Shown: positions 24,360 through 33,792, counted from the first letter of the stretch. The stretch is DNA of 47,922 nt from an uncultured Bacteroidota bacterium (GCA_913055825.1 CAJXKB010000015.1:1-47922); one strand, 5' to 3'. Notes: generated by a model from the letters alone, not told the origin. Numbers and translations: made by a program.

Positions 24360-26294
24360 CTAAGACAATCCTTCCAAACGGGCCTGGACATCTTCCCACT
24401 GTTTAAACAACTTTTCTATTTGTTGTTCAACATCCTTGTGCTCTTTGTAAAGTGTGCCACTTTTAATTTCTTCGACATGTTTTTCAGGATCAGATAATTT
24501 TTGATTAATCAGCAGGAGTTTTTTTTCAGCCGCTTCAATTTGCCCTTCGATTTTTTCCAACTCTTTTTTAAGTTTCCGCTCCCGGCGTTCGCGTTCTTTT
24601 TTTTGTTCCCGCTCCTGCTTTTTCCCAGCACTGTTTTTTTCCCTGGCTGGTATTAATTTGCTATTCATTTCTAACTCACGTAGTTGCTCAATGTTTCTTT
24701 TTTCAAGATATTCTTCCAGGCTTCCGATAAATTCTTTGATTTGATGATTTTTAAATTCGAAAAAGTGCCCGGTTAAACCCTGAAGGAAATCACGATCATG
24801 CGAAACTACAATCAACGTACCGTCATATTGTAAAAGTGCATTTTTAAGTATGTCTTTTGAAAGCAGATCCAAATGATTGGTGGGCTCATCCAAAATAAGC
24901 AGATTGGAAGGCGACAACAGTAGTTTTGCCAATGACAAACGTGCTTTTTCTCCACCCGAAAGAACACTTATTTTTTTATCCACATCATCACCCTGAAACA
25001 AAAAAGCACCCAAAATACTTTTCAACCGCTTCCTGATATCACCCACAGCAATATCGTCAACAGTTTCAAAAATGGTTTTATCGGGATCGAGCATCTCCCA
25101 TTGGTCCTGTGCATAATAAGCAATTTGTACATTGTGCCCGTACTTTAAATCACCCTCGTAGGAAAGTTGTTTGGCAAGTATTTTGGACAAAGTGGTTTTC
25201 CCTTCCCCATTTCTTCCCACAAAAGCCAATTTATCTCCCCTTATAATTTGAAAATCAATCCTGTCCAGTACCAGCTTCTTATCATAGTATTTAATTACAT
25301 TTTTACCCTCCGCCACAACTTTTCCACTGCGGGGCGCCGGGGGAAACCGGAAATGCATACCGGCACGGTCCAATTCATCCACGCCAACCCGTTCCATCTT
25401 TTCCAACTGCTTAATACGCGATTGTACCTGTCTTGCTTTGGTGGCTTTATATCTAAACCGTTCCACAAAAGCCTCGATTTCTTTAATCTGCTTTTGCTGA
25501 TTATTATATTGCGCCATTTGCTGCCCTATTCGCTCATCTCGCAATTGCAAATATTTAGAATAATGAACTTTGTAATCGTAAATCTTACCATTATTAATTT
25601 CCAATGTCCGGCCGGTAAGGTTATCGAGAAAACTACGGTCATGCGAAACAATAAGTACCGAACCATGATACGATTTCAGAAAATTTTCGAGCCACTCAAT
25701 AGCATCAATATCCAGATGGTTAGTCGGCTCGTCCAACATCAAAAGAGTAGGCTGGCGCAACAACAATTTGGCCAGTTCCATACGCATCTGCCAGCCCAAA
25801 CTAAACGTGTTCACCGGCCGCGAGAGTTCCGACTGCAAAAAGCCCAATCCTTTCAGCACCTTTACTGCCCTGCCTTCCAGCTTATCATCTTCATTTACCT
25901 GCAACAGATGTGACAATTCATCTAACCGATCGAGCAATTTACCATAAGCTTTACTTTCATAATCGGTGCGTGAACCCAGCTGATCCTGAATTTGTTCAAA
26001 TTCCTGTTTTATTTCGTTTAGAAACTGAAAAGCTGAAAGCGTTTCCTGTAAAACGGTTTTGCTGCTGCGGATAATCTTTTCCTGAGGCAGATAACCCAGG
26101 GTAGTATACTCAGGAGTAACCACTTGGCCGCTTGTGGGCTCCTGTTCACCATTTAACACACGAAGCAGGGTGGTTTTACCGGCACCATTTTTTCCCGCCA
26201 GACCAATGCGCTCTTTTTTCCCGATATGAAATGAAATTCCATCAAACAGAACTTCACCACCAAACTCTATCCTTACATTATTCGCCGATATCAT
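24360..26294 (-). CDS. ABC-F family ATPase
   Basis: The 644-aa cytoplasmic protein has two ABC domains and no membrane segment. Domain 1 has Walker A GKNGAGKTT, a variant signature FSLGWQMRMELA and Walker B LLMLDEPTNHLD. The linker is charged and helical. Domain 2 has GRNGEGKTT, signature LSGGEKARLSLA and LLILDEPTNHLD. The tail is a lysine/glutamate-rich coiled coil (about 560-644), as in Uup-like members. ABC-F proteins act on the ribosome. The start MISANNVRI is chosen because the -7 element at 26310-26317 lies inside the longer frame. Confidence 0.93.
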   Translation of the reverse strand: MISANNVRIEFGGEVLFDGISFHIGKKERIGLAGKNGAGKTTLLRVLNGEQEPTSGQVVTPEYTTLGYLPQEKIIRSSKTVLQETLSAFQFLNEIKQEFEQIQDQLGSRTDYESKAYGKLLDRLDELSHLLQVNEDDKLEGRAVKVLKGLGFLQSELSRPVNTFSLGWQMRMELAKLLLRQPTLLMLDEPTNHLDIDAIEWLENFLKSYHGSVLIVSHDRSFLDNLTGRTLEINNGKIYDYKVHYSKYLQLRDERIGQQMAQYNNQQKQIKEIEAFVERFRYKATKARQVQSRIKQLEKMERVGVDELDRAGMHFRFPPAPRSGKVVAEGKNVIKYYDKKLVLDRIDFQIIRGDKLAFVGRNGEGKTTLSKILAKQLSYEGDLKYGHNVQIAYYAQDQWEMLDPDKTIFETVDDIAVGDIRKRLKSILGAFLFQGDDVDKKISVLSGGEKARLSLAKLLLSPSNLLILDEPTNHLDLLSKDILKNALLQYDGTLIVVSHDRDFLQGLTGHFFEFKNHQIKEFIGSLEEYLEKRNIEQLRELEMNSKLIPAREKNSAGKKQEREQKKERERRERKLKKELEKIEGQIEAAEKKLLLINQKLSDPEKHVEEIKSGTLYKEHKDVEQQIEKLFKQWEDVQARLEGLS

Positions 26295-26309
26295 CCAACA
26301 TATTTTTTG

Positions 26310-26317
26310 CAAAAATA
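26310..26317 (-). promoter_or_regulatory. ABC-F promoter -7 element
   Basis: TATTTTTG on the minus strand, 15 nt upstream of ATG 26294, gives a leader of about 10 nt. Confidence 0.55.
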
Positions 26318-26366
26318 TCATTTCCTTACGGATAAAATCACCAAACCCGAAAAAGCCAGGAATCAT

Positions 26367-26374
26367 TATCTTTG
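26367..26374 (+). promoter_or_regulatory. EamA transporter promoter -7 element
   Basis: TATCTTTG matches TAnnTTTG, 17 nt before the EamA ATG. With the ABC-F element it forms a compact divergent promoter region. Confidence 0.6.
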
Positions 26375-26391
26375 CGCCCCTGATCATTTAA

Positions 26392-27324
26392 ATGAAACAA
26401 CAACCAAAACAAGGACTTCTTTCGTGGCTTATCCTCACCAGTCTGGTGTTGGTATGGGGAAGTTCGTTTATTTTGATGAAAAAAGCCCTGCTCTATTTTT
26501 CGGGTGTGGAAGTGGGTTTGCTGAGAATTGTTATCACCTTTTTATTTTTAGCCCCCCTAATCCTGAAAAGAATTTTAAAACTAAATAAAAAATATTTTTT
26601 AATACTGACAATTTCAGGAATTGTGGGAAGTGTTATACCTGCGTTGATGTTTGCCATTGCCGAGACAGGTATCGACAGCAGTATTGCCGGAACGCTCAAC
26701 TCGCTAACGCCATTGTTTACCTTAATTATAGGTGTGCTTTTTTTTCACATTCATACCCGTTGGTTTAATGTGGCAGGGGTAATTATTGGCCTGGCAGGTG
26801 CTTTGGGCCTCATTTGGGTTAGCGGCGGCGGGCAACTGTCGGTTAATGCGCTTTACGCCAGTCTGGTGGTCATTGCTTCCATTTGTTATGCCATCAATGT
26901 AAATTTGGTAAAAACCTTTCTAAAAGACATTAACTCGCTCGACATTACTGTGCTAACCTTTTTCTTTGTGGGACTTCCCACCTTAATTTATGTATTGATT
27001 TTTACAGAAATTCCCCACACATTGTTAACAAACAGTAAAGCCTGGGAAGGAATGGGCTATTTATCTATTTTGTCGGTTGTAGGAACCGGATTGGCACTTA
27101 TAGCCTTTAACAAACTTATCAAATTAAGCAGCCCCATTTTTGCTTCATCCGTAACATATCTCATACCCATTGTAGCTATATTGTGGGGCGTTTATGACGG
27201 GGAAACGTTTACCTTCTCTTACTTCTTGTGGATTTTACTGATTTTAGGTGGCGTTTTTCTGGTAAATGCAAAACCTTACTCACAACTCAATATATCATCA
27301 CGACTATTATTTTGGAAAAAATAA
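26392..27324 (+). CDS. EamA/DMT-family transporter
   Basis: The 310-aa inner-membrane protein has ten predicted helices in two EamA repeats. The first starts LILTSLVLVWGSSFILMKKAL (WGSSF is typical). The second starts at about residue 155 (LYASLVVIASICYAINVNLV). A family glutamate-free segment, LNSLTPLFTLIIGVLFF, forms the end of repeat 1. Drug/metabolite transporters of this type export small molecules; the substrate is unknown. Confidence 0.9.
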   Translation: MKQQPKQGLLSWLILTSLVLVWGSSFILMKKALLYFSGVEVGLLRIVITFLFLAPLILKRILKLNKKYFLILTISGIVGSVIPALMFAIAETGIDSSIAGTLNSLTPLFTLIIGVLFFHIHTRWFNVAGVIIGLAGALGLIWVSGGGQLSVNALYASLVVIASICYAINVNLVKTFLKDINSLDITVLTFFFVGLPTLIYVLIFTEIPHTLLTNSKAWEGMGYLSILSVVGTGLALIAFNKLIKLSSPIFASSVTYLIPIVAILWGVYDGETFTFSYFLWILLILGGVFLVNAKPYSQLNISSRLLFWKK

Positions 27325-27334
27325 ATAACAATCA

Positions 27335-27364
27335 TTTGTTAATTAGAATTTTTTAGTATTTTTG
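27335..27364 (+). promoter_or_regulatory. rplU-rpmA promoter
   Basis: TTTG (27335-27338), 18 nt spacer, TATTTTTG (27357-27364), a near-consensus Bacteroidota promoter 38 nt before the rplU ATG. Confidence 0.72.
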
Positions 27365-27402
27365 CACCTCCAAAATCGACAGTAAAATAAAGATAAATAA
27401 TA

Positions 27403-27714
27403 ATGTACGCAATTGTTGACATAGCCGGACAGCAGTTCAAGATTGAACAAGGAAAAGAGATTTTTGTTCATCGTCTTGAAGGTGAAGAAGGTGCAAACGT
27501 AGAGTTCGACCAGGTTTTATTGGTTGACCAGGATGGTAAAGTAAACGTGGGCACTCCCCGTGTTGAAGGTGCTAAAGTAGATGCTAAAATTGTTGCTCAT
27601 GTTAGGGCAGACAAAGTGAAGGTCTTCAAAAAGAAGAGAAGAAAAGGGTATCAGAAGGAATCCGGACACCGTCAGGATTTAAGCAAAGTGCTTATTGAAA
27701 AAATTACTTTTTAA
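27403..27714 (+). CDS. rplU: 50S ribosomal protein L21
   Basis: The 103-aa protein fits L21 throughout: MYAIVDIAGQQFKIEQGKEIFVHRL at the N-terminus, the middle loop VEFDQVLLVDQDG, and the basic C-terminal VFKKKRRKGYQKESGHRQ that binds 23S rRNA. rpmA follows after 18 nt, the usual pairing. Confidence 0.98.
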   Translation: MYAIVDIAGQQFKIEQGKEIFVHRLEGEEGANVEFDQVLLVDQDGKVNVGTPRVEGAKVDAKIVAHVRADKVKVFKKKRRKGYQKESGHRQDLSKVLIEKITF

Positions 27715-27732
27715 CGCTAAAAAACTTAAGAA

Positions 27733-27999
27733 ATGGCTCATAAAAAAGGAATGGGTAGCTCCCATAACGGACGCGAATCGGAAAGTAAACGATTAGGTGT
27801 GAAAATTTATGGCGGTCAGTTTGCCACCGCTGGAAATATTTTGGTCCGGCAAAGAGGTACGGTCCATCATCCCGGCTTAAATGTAGGCATGGGAAAAGAC
27901 CACACTTTATTTGCCCTTCAAGATGGCGTTGTTGAATTTCGCAAAAGAAAAAACGATCGTTCATATGTAAGTGTAATGCCCTTAGATGAGGAAAAATAG
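27733..27999 (+). CDS. rpmA: 50S ribosomal protein L27
   Basis: The 88-aa protein starts [20 protein letters not shown], the L27 N-terminus that reaches the peptidyl-transferase centre, and continues LGVKIYGGQ and [13 protein letters not shown]. No N-terminal cleavage extension of the Firmicutes type is present. A strong terminator follows. Confidence 0.98.
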   Translation: MAHKKGMGSSHNGRESESKRLGVKIYGGQFATAGNILVRQRGTVHHPGLNVGMGKDHTLFALQDGVVEFRKRKNDRSYVSVMPLDEEK

Positions 28000-28020
28000 C
28001 ATTTAAAATCCAATATATAT

Positions 28021-28058
28021 AAGAGAAGCCCGGCATAAAGCCGGGCTTCTCTTTTTTT
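28021..28058 (+). terminator. rplU-rpmA terminator
   Basis: AAGAGAAGCCCGGC, loop ATAAA, GCCGGGCTTCTC and seven T: a perfect long stem with a U-tract, 22 nt after the rpmA stop. Confidence 0.93.
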
Positions 28059-28105
28059 AGCAATTTTATCTTACATAGAAACAGTAAACTACCCGGCTCA
28101 TTTTC

Positions 28106-28113
28106 TATCTTTG
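28106..28113 (+). promoter_or_regulatory. serS promoter -7 element
   Basis: TATCTTTG matches TAnnTTTG, 16 nt before the serS ATG. Confidence 0.6.
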
Positions 28114-28129
28114 CAAAAATTTACAATCC

Positions 28130-29401
28130 ATGCTTGAACTTCAAAAAATAAGGGAAAATAAAGAACAGGTCATTGAACGCCTCGCTGTAAAAAATTTTGA
28201 TGCTAAAGAATTGGTAGAAGAAATCATCAAACTGGATCAAAACCGGCGCAGTATCCAAAAACAGATGGACGACTCGTTATCAAAATCAAAACAACTGGCA
28301 AAAACCATAGGAAGTTATTTTAAAACGGGCGAAAAAGAAAAAGCGGAAGCTGCACGACAGGAGTCATTACAATTAAAATCTCAAATTAAACTACTGGGCG
28401 AGCAATCGGATGCTGTAATTAAAGAACTGAATAACAAGCTGGTTGAATTGCCTAACCTGCCTCACCCTTCGGTGCCAAAAGGCAAAAGCGATGCCGATAA
28501 TGAAAAAGTATACCAAGAAGGCTTCATGCCCGATTTGCCGGAAGATGCTATTCCCCATTGGGAATTAGCTGATAAATATCAAATTATCGATTTCGATTTG
28601 GGGAGTAAGGTTACCGGAGCCGGATTTCCGTTTTACCGCGGAAAAGGCGCCCGCTTACAAAGGGCTTTAATTAACTTTTTCCTGGATGAAGCTATTGCAG
28701 CCGGTTATTTAGAGTACCAGCCTCCGTTGCTTATCAACGAAGCTTCCGGTTTTGGAACAGGCCAGTTGCCGGATAAAGAAGGACAAATGTATTATGTAGG
28801 AGTTGATAAACTTTACCTGATCCCCACGGCCGAAGTGCCTATCACTAATATTTACCGCAATGTTATTGTGAAAGAGGCCGACTTACCATTAAAAAATGTA
28901 GCTTACTCCAATTGTTTCCGTCGCGAAGCCGGTTCTTATGGTAAAGATGTTCGTGGTTTGAACCGATTACACCAGTTTGACAAAGTTGAAATTGTTCAAA
29001 TACAACATCCCGATAAATCCTACGATACGCTGGAAGAAATGAAAAAACATGTGGCTAATTTGTTGCGCAAACTGGAATTACCTTTCCGCATTTTAAGGCT
29101 TTGCGGTGGCGATTTGAGTTTCACATCAGCCTTAACTTTTGATTTTGAAGTGTTTTCAGCAGCCCAAAAACGTTGGCTGGAAGTAAGTTCGGTATCCAAT
29201 TTTGAAAATTACCAGGCCAACCGTATGAAGCTGCGTTTTAAAGACAAAAATGGAAAAACCCATCTGGCCCATACGCTCAACGGCTCGGCACTGGCACTGC
29301 CCCGCATTGTAGCCGCACTGCTCGAAAACAACCAAACCGCTGAAGGCATCCGCATTCCAAAAGCTTTGCAGTCGTACACAGGATTTGATATCATTAATTA
29401 A
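28130..29401 (+). CDS. serS: Seryl-tRNA synthetase
   Basis: Charges tRNA(Ser) with serine. The 423-aa class II synthetase has the N-terminal coiled-coil arm that grips the long tRNA variable arm (about residues 30-105). The catalytic core has motif 2 (FRREAGSYGKDVRGLNRLHQF) and motif 3 (LNGSALALPRIVAALLEN). The stop is 5 nt before rsmA, so the two are co-transcribed. Confidence 0.98.
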   Translation: MLELQKIRENKEQVIERLAVKNFDAKELVEEIIKLDQNRRSIQKQMDDSLSKSKQLAKTIGSYFKTGEKEKAEAARQESLQLKSQIKLLGEQSDAVIKELNNKLVELPNLPHPSVPKGKSDADNEKVYQEGFMPDLPEDAIPHWELADKYQIIDFDLGSKVTGAGFPFYRGKGARLQRALINFFLDEAIAAGYLEYQPPLLINEASGFGTGQLPDKEGQMYYVGVDKLYLIPTAEVPITNIYRNVIVKEADLPLKNVAYSNCFRREAGSYGKDVRGLNRLHQFDKVEIVQIQHPDKSYDTLEEMKKHVANLLRKLELPFRILRLCGGDLSFTSALTFDFEVFSAAQKRWLEVSSVSNFENYQANRMKLRFKDKNGKTHLAHTLNGSALALPRIVAALLENNQTAEGIRIPKALQSYTGFDIIN

Positions 29402-29406
29402 CAAAC

Positions 29407-30180
29407 ATGGTCAGGCCAAAGAAACAGCTGGGGCAGCATTTTTTGAAAGACAAAAATATTGCCCGGAAAATTGTGGCCTGCATGGGTGAAGAATATTCGC
29501 AGGTATGCGAAGTGGGCCCGGGGACAGGGATTCTGACAGAATTATTGTTAGCAAAATCATGTATTTCGACATTAACACTTATCGAAATCGATTCTGAGTC
29601 AGTTGAGTACCTGAATACACATTTCCATGATCCGCGAATGAAGATTCTGGAAGCTGATTTCCTGAAAAGCAATCTAATGGAAATTATGGAAACCCCTTTT
29701 GCCCTGATTGGTAATTTCCCGTACAATATTTCCAGCCAGATATTTTTTAAAGTCCTGGAATACCGCAACCAAATTCCGGAGGTTGTAGGCATGATACAAA
29801 AAGAAGTAGCCGAACGTATTGTAGCAAACGCCGGAAACAAAACTTATGGAATACTTAGTATTTTGTTGCAGGCATGGTACGACATTGAATATTGTTTTAC
29901 TGTGAGTGAAAATGTTTTTTTTCCCCCTCCCAAAGTTAAATCGGCCGTAATCCGGCTTCGCCGAAACAATACTCAAAATCTTAATTGTGACGAAACCCTT
30001 TTTTTCAAAGTTGTGAAAGCAGGTTTCGGCCAAAGACGAAAAACCTTGCGCAATGCCATCAAAACACTTATCGGGAGTTTGCATACCGATCATCCATTAC
30101 TGAGCAAACGCGCCGAGCAATTATCAGTAGCTGATTTTGTGCAATTGACACAGTTTGTTGAAAGTGTCAGTCCCACCTGA
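29407..30180 (+). CDS. rsmA: 16S rRNA dimethyladenosine transferase
   Basis: Dimethylates two adjacent adenosines near the 3' end of 16S rRNA during 30S maturation. The 257-aa protein has the N-terminal KKQLGQHFLKD, AdoMet motif I EVGPGTGILTELLL, and the N6-adenine catalytic motif NFPYNIS. The small C-terminal domain contains FGQRRKTLRNAIK. Also known as ksgA. Confidence 0.98.
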   Translation: MVRPKKQLGQHFLKDKNIARKIVACMGEEYSQVCEVGPGTGILTELLLAKSCISTLTLIEIDSESVEYLNTHFHDPRMKILEADFLKSNLMEIMETPFALIGNFPYNISSQIFFKVLEYRNQIPEVVGMIQKEVAERIVANAGNKTYGILSILLQAWYDIEYCFTVSENVFFPPPKVKSAVIRLRRNNTQNLNCDETLFFKVVKAGFGQRRKTLRNAIKTLIGSLHTDHPLLSKRAEQLSVADFVQLTQFVESVSPT

Positions 30181-30253
30181 TAAAATATTCTGTCCTCCAA
30201 ACAATTAGATGTATACACCAGCTGGGCTACCGTATGCAACTATTCATAATCAG

Positions 30254-30321
30254 CCTTTACAGGACTGGACTGTATGTCAATTTGCTCTTTCGGATTTGCA
30301 AATTTGGAAGGCCTGTAAAGG
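30254..30321. repeat. Inverted repeat upstream of uvrC
   Basis: CCTTTACAGG (30254-30263) and CCTGTAAAGG (30312-30321) are exact inverted copies. Inside, CAATTTGC pairs with GCAAATTTG. It ends 12 nt before the uvrC -7 element and has no T-run, so it is not an obvious terminator for rsmA. Confidence 0.6.
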
Positions 30322-30332
30322 ACTAAAATCCC

Positions 30333-30340
30333 TAACTTTG
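30333..30340 (+). promoter_or_regulatory. uvrC promoter -7 element
   Basis: TAACTTTG matches TAnnTTTG, 19 nt before the GTG start. Confidence 0.58.
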
Positions 30341-30359
30341 TAACACAAAAAGAAAAGTT

Positions 30360-32189
30360 GTGACTAAGGAAGAAACCCATAAACATCTTTTATCTATTGT
30401 GCACAGCCTGCCTGCCAGTCCGGGAGTTTATCGTTATTATGACAAAGAAGGTAAAATTTTGTATGTGGGAAAAGCCAAAAATCTGAGAAAAAGAGTTTCA
30501 AGTTATTTCAACAAAAAGCCCGAAAGCGGAAAACTCCGGGTTTTGGTCAAAAAAATCAATGATATAAAATTCATTGTTACAGAAACCGAACTGGATGCGC
30601 TACTACTTGAAAATAATCTGATTAAGAAACTTCAGCCACGCTATAACGTCTTATTAAAAGACGACAAAAACTTCCCCTGGCTATGCATTAAAAACGAGCC
30701 GTTCCCCAGGGTATTTCCCACACGGCATGTCCTTCAGGACGGTTCTGAATATTTCGGGCCTTATGCATCGGTCCGCATGATGAAAACCCTACTTGACACT
30801 ATCCGCCAGCTTTATCCATTACGTACCTGTAAACTCAATTTGAATGCCAAAAATATTGATAGAAAGAAGTACAACGTATGCCTCGAATATCATCTCGGCA
30901 ATTGCAAAGGACCTTGTGCAGGGTTACAAAGCGAGGCCGACTATCAGCAAACAATCACACATATCCGGGCAATCATCAAAGGCAATTTGAGTGAGGTAAT
31001 TGATGAACTGAAAAAACTGATGCAACGCTTTGCTGAAAAAATGGAATTTGAGCAGGCCCAACTCATCAAAGAAAAAATTGATATTTTAGAGAATTATAAA
31101 AGCAAATCGACCATTGTGAACCCCCGTATCAGCAATGTCGATGTCATTTCCATTTTGGATGAAGAAAATATTGCCTATGTTAATTACCTAAAAGTGATGA
31201 ACGGCGCTATCGTTCAGGCACATACCGTTGAGGTAAGAAAAAAACTGAATGAAAGCTCACAGGACATTTTAGCTTTTTCCATAGCCGATTTTCGTCAACG
31301 ATTTGGCAGTCGCTCCAAAGAAATCCTCGTACCTTTTGATCCGGGAATCGAATGGCCGGAAGTAAAGTTTACAGTACCACAACGTGGAGATAAAAAACAG
31401 CTGCTGGAACTCAGCCGTCGCAACACCAAATATTTCAAGATGGAACGGATTAAACAGCAAGAGCTTATTGATCCGGAACGACACAGTAAACGTGTTTTAG
31501 AGAAAATGAAGTCTGATCTCCGAATGAATGTTTTGCCAAAAACTATTGAATGTTTTGATAATTCCAACTTCCAAGGCGATTATCCGGTGGCTTCCATGGT
31601 GCAGTTTGTCAATGCAAAACCCAACAAAAAAAACTATAGGCACTTTAACATTAAAACCGTGAAAGGAGCCAATGATTTTGCTTCCATGGAAGAGATAATA
31701 CTGCGCCGCTATGGCCGATTACAGGAAGAGAAAAAGCCGTTGCCCGAATTAATTATTGTTGACGGAGGGAAAGGCCAGTTAAGTGCCGCAGTAAAAAGTT
31801 TGAAACAGCTCGGCCTATACGGAAAAATTACAATTATCGGAATAGCCAAAAAGCTGGAGGAAATTTACTTTCCCAATGATTCCCTGCCTCTATATCTTGA
31901 CAAAAAATCGGAAAGCCTGCGAATTATTCAACGTTTACGTGACGAAGCCCATCGCTTTGGCATAACCCATCATCGCAAACGCAGACAAAAAGGGACGTTA
32001 GAATCGGAACTCACCTCCATTTCCGGAATAGGCCCTGACACAGCTAAAAAGTTACTCCGGAAATTCAAATCGGTAAAAATGATTAAGATTCAGGAAGTTA
32101 GTGCGCTGGCCAAGGTAACCGGAAAAGCCAAAGCAGAAATTGTGTTCAACTATTTTCATCCATTACAACATAAGCCTTTGCAACAATAA
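30360..32189 (+). CDS. uvrC: UvrABC system protein C
   Basis: Makes both incisions in nucleotide excision repair. The 609-aa protein has the N-terminal GIY-YIG nuclease (PGVYRYYDKEGKILYVGKAKNLRKR). A UVR motif segment follows (LMQRFAEKMEFEQAQLIKEKIDIL). The RNase H-like endonuclease domain has ECFDNSNFQG and IIVDGGKGQL. The tail carries a helix-hairpin-helix (LTSISGIGPDTAKKLLRKF). The start is GTG: no ATG fits before the conserved N-terminus, and the -7 element lies 19 nt upstream. Confidence 0.97.
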   Translation: MTKEETHKHLLSIVHSLPASPGVYRYYDKEGKILYVGKAKNLRKRVSSYFNKKPESGKLRVLVKKINDIKFIVTETELDALLLENNLIKKLQPRYNVLLKDDKNFPWLCIKNEPFPRVFPTRHVLQDGSEYFGPYASVRMMKTLLDTIRQLYPLRTCKLNLNAKNIDRKKYNVCLEYHLGNCKGPCAGLQSEADYQQTITHIRAIIKGNLSEVIDELKKLMQRFAEKMEFEQAQLIKEKIDILENYKSKSTIVNPRISNVDVISILDEENIAYVNYLKVMNGAIVQAHTVEVRKKLNESSQDILAFSIADFRQRFGSRSKEILVPFDPGIEWPEVKFTVPQRGDKKQLLELSRRNTKYFKMERIKQQELIDPERHSKRVLEKMKSDLRMNVLPKTIECFDNSNFQGDYPVASMVQFVNAKPNKKNYRHFNIKTVKGANDFASMEEIILRRYGRLQEEKKPLPELIIVDGGKGQLSAAVKSLKQLGLYGKITIIGIAKKLEEIYFPNDSLPLYLDKKSESLRIIQRLRDEAHRFGITHHRKRRQKGTLESELTSISGIGPDTAKKLLRKFKSVKMIKIQEVSALAKVTGKAKAEIVFNYFHPLQHKPLQQ

Positions 32190-32222
32190 AAAAAGCCTTA
32201 CACAAAATGCAAGGCTTTTTTT
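32188..32222. terminator. Bidirectional terminator between uvrC and tonB
   Basis: AAAAAAAGCCTT and AAGGCTTTTTTT flank an 11-nt loop, giving a U-tract in both directions. It serves the convergent uvrC and tonB genes. Confidence 0.88.
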
Positions 32223-32238
32223 ATATCAATATTTTAGT

Positions 32239-32913
32239 TTACTCAAGTGTAAACTTAACAGGGAGGTTAAAGCTTACACGAACCGGTTTCCCACGTTGTT
32301 TGCCGGGATTCCACTTCGGCATACTTTTGACAACCCTTACAGCTTCTTCATCACAACCGCCTCCGATACCACGAAGCACTTTTACATGATCAATAGATCC
32401 ATCGGGTTCAACAACGAAGTTGATAAACACACGGCCCTGAATACCACTTTCTTTGGCCAATTCAGGATATTTGATGTGCGTTGCCAAATATTTCATCAAG
32501 GCGCCCATACCGCCGGGGAAAGAAGGCATTTGTTCCACCACCATGAAAATTTGTTGTTCCTGAACGTCTTCCTCTTCTACCGGGGGAGTATATTCTTCCA
32601 CCTGCGTATTCATATTAGCATCAGCATCAATTTCAATATCGTCCTTAACATCTATATCGTTACTTACGATTTTGATTTGAGTTGTCTGCTTTGGAGGGGG
32701 AGGTGGGGGCGGCTTAACCTTTTGTTCTGTAATGGGGACAATATCCTCCGGGGTATTGTCGGCCTTCCGCTGAACCAGGTTAACAGTTCTTTTTCCATAA
32801 CTTTTATAATTAAAAGAAACAAAAATAAGGGCCAGGGCAAGAATAAGACCTATCTCAAAAAAAAGGGCTCTTTTGCTCTCCAAGTCAGCTTTACGTGTTT
32901 TTCTGGATTCCAT
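32239..32913 (-). CDS. TonB family energy transducer
   Basis: The 224-aa protein has one N-terminal membrane anchor (about residues 18-36), a proline run (PPPPPPP at about 70-76) and an acidic periplasmic spacer. The C-terminal TonB domain follows (YPELAKESGIQGRVFINFVVEPDGSI through VRVSFNLPVKFTLE). It transmits proton-motive force to outer-membrane TonB-dependent receptors. It lies 47 nt after vanZ on the same strand and could be the last gene of a gcvH-vanZ-tonB operon. No -7 element of its own is clear. Confidence 0.93.
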   Translation of the reverse strand: MESRKTRKADLESKRALFFEIGLILALALIFVSFNYKSYGKRTVNLVQRKADNTPEDIVPITEQKVKPPPPPPPKQTTQIKIVSNDIDVKDDIEIDADANMNTQVEEYTPPVEEEDVQEQQIFMVVEQMPSFPGGMGALMKYLATHIKYPELAKESGIQGRVFINFVVEPDGSIDHVKVLRGIGGGCDEEAVRVVKSMPKWNPGKQRGKPVRVSFNLPVKFTLE

Positions 32914-32960
32914 TTTGACTATTATTTTACTACAACTTTTACGCTGCTAAATTAATTAAT

Positions 32961-33371
32961 TTATTGGTTAGCACGTGGAAATTGTCTGATTTTTTTTCGG
33001 TAAATCAGAAAAAAGAAAGCCCAGCCCAATATGGCACCTACTGCATCTGCATAAAAATCAAACCTATTCCCACTACGACCAATGAACACATATACCTGCA
33101 AAATTTCTGTTAATAAACCGTACAGGCTTGTTATTACTACAGAAACTATACCAAACTGATAACGTTTTTTGCTTTGAAAATATTGTTCGCGGAAGCCAAA
33201 CATGATTAAAAAAACCATTACACCAAAAATAAAAAGATGCACCAGTTTATCAGGCCCCAGCCAATCCCAAAAGGTTGTAATTGTTGGGAAATAGGATCCC
33301 GGCAACCCTGTAAGGAGTAAAATAATCAACGCCCACAACAACGCAGGCCAAAATTTTCGCAGCATACGCAC
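32961..33371 (-). CDS. VanZ-like family membrane protein
   Basis: The 136-aa protein has four hydrophobic helices, with the VanZ-like features LVHLFIFGVMVFLIMFGFREQYFQ and an aspartate-containing last helix FDFYADAVGAILGWAFFFLI. The family is named for a teicoplanin-resistance protein, but most members are uncharacterised, and no resistance role is implied here. It starts 7 nt after the gcvH stop and is probably translated from the gcvH transcript. Confidence 0.87.
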   Translation of the reverse strand: MRMLRKFWPALLWALIILLLTGLPGSYFPTITTFWDWLGPDKLVHLFIFGVMVFLIMFGFREQYFQSKKRYQFGIVSVVITSLYGLLTEILQVYVFIGRSGNRFDFYADAVGAILGWAFFFLIYRKKIRQFPRANQ

Positions 33372-33378
33372 TATTTTA

Positions 33379-33759
33379 CTATGATTCAGTCAGCGCCTTA
33401 TAAGCGGTTGCATCCATAAGCGCATCAAGTTCGGTAGCATCCGATATCTTCATTTTAATAATCCAACCCTCACCGTAAGGATCTTTATTAATAATTTCGG
33501 GTTCATCTTCAAGTTTAGTGTTGAGTTCCAAAACGGTACCGGCAAGAGGTAACAACAGATCAGAGACGGTTTTTACAGCCTCGACTGTTCCGAAAACCTC
33601 ATCTTTATCGAGGGTTTCATCAATAGTTTCCACTTCAACAAAAACGATATCGCCTAATTCGTGCTGTGCAAAATCGGTAATGCCCACAAAAGCTTCATCG
33701 CCTTCCACACGAATCCATTCATGATCTTGCGAATACTTTAAATTTTCAGGAATATTCAT
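33379..33759 (-). CDS. gcvH: Glycine cleavage system H protein
   Basis: The 126-aa lipoyl carrier shuttles the aminomethyl group between the P, T and L proteins. The lipoylated lysine is K63, in [14 protein letters not shown]. The N-terminus [24 protein letters not shown] and the C-terminal [14 protein letters not shown] are family-typical. A TAAATTTG -7 element is 33 nt upstream. The gcvP and gcvT genes are not in the window. Confidence 0.97.
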   Translation of the reverse strand: MNIPENLKYSQDHEWIRVEGDEAFVGITDFAQHELGDIVFVEVETIDETLDKDEVFGTVEAVKTVSDLLLPLAGTVLELNTKLEDEPEIINKDPYGEGWIIKMKISDATELDALMDATAYKALTES

Positions 33760-33792
33760 CTTATTAATTGTTTAATGTTTAATATACAGCGG

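Noticed and set aside
25167-25913. 248-codon frame antisense to the ABC-F gene
   Set aside because: The ABC-F gene on the other strand has all motifs in place. The antisense frame has no domain and is a by-product of its codon use.
32140-32955. 271-codon plus-strand frame covering the tonB gene
   Set aside because: It would have to cross the bidirectional terminator and lies antisense to an intact TonB protein with all domains.
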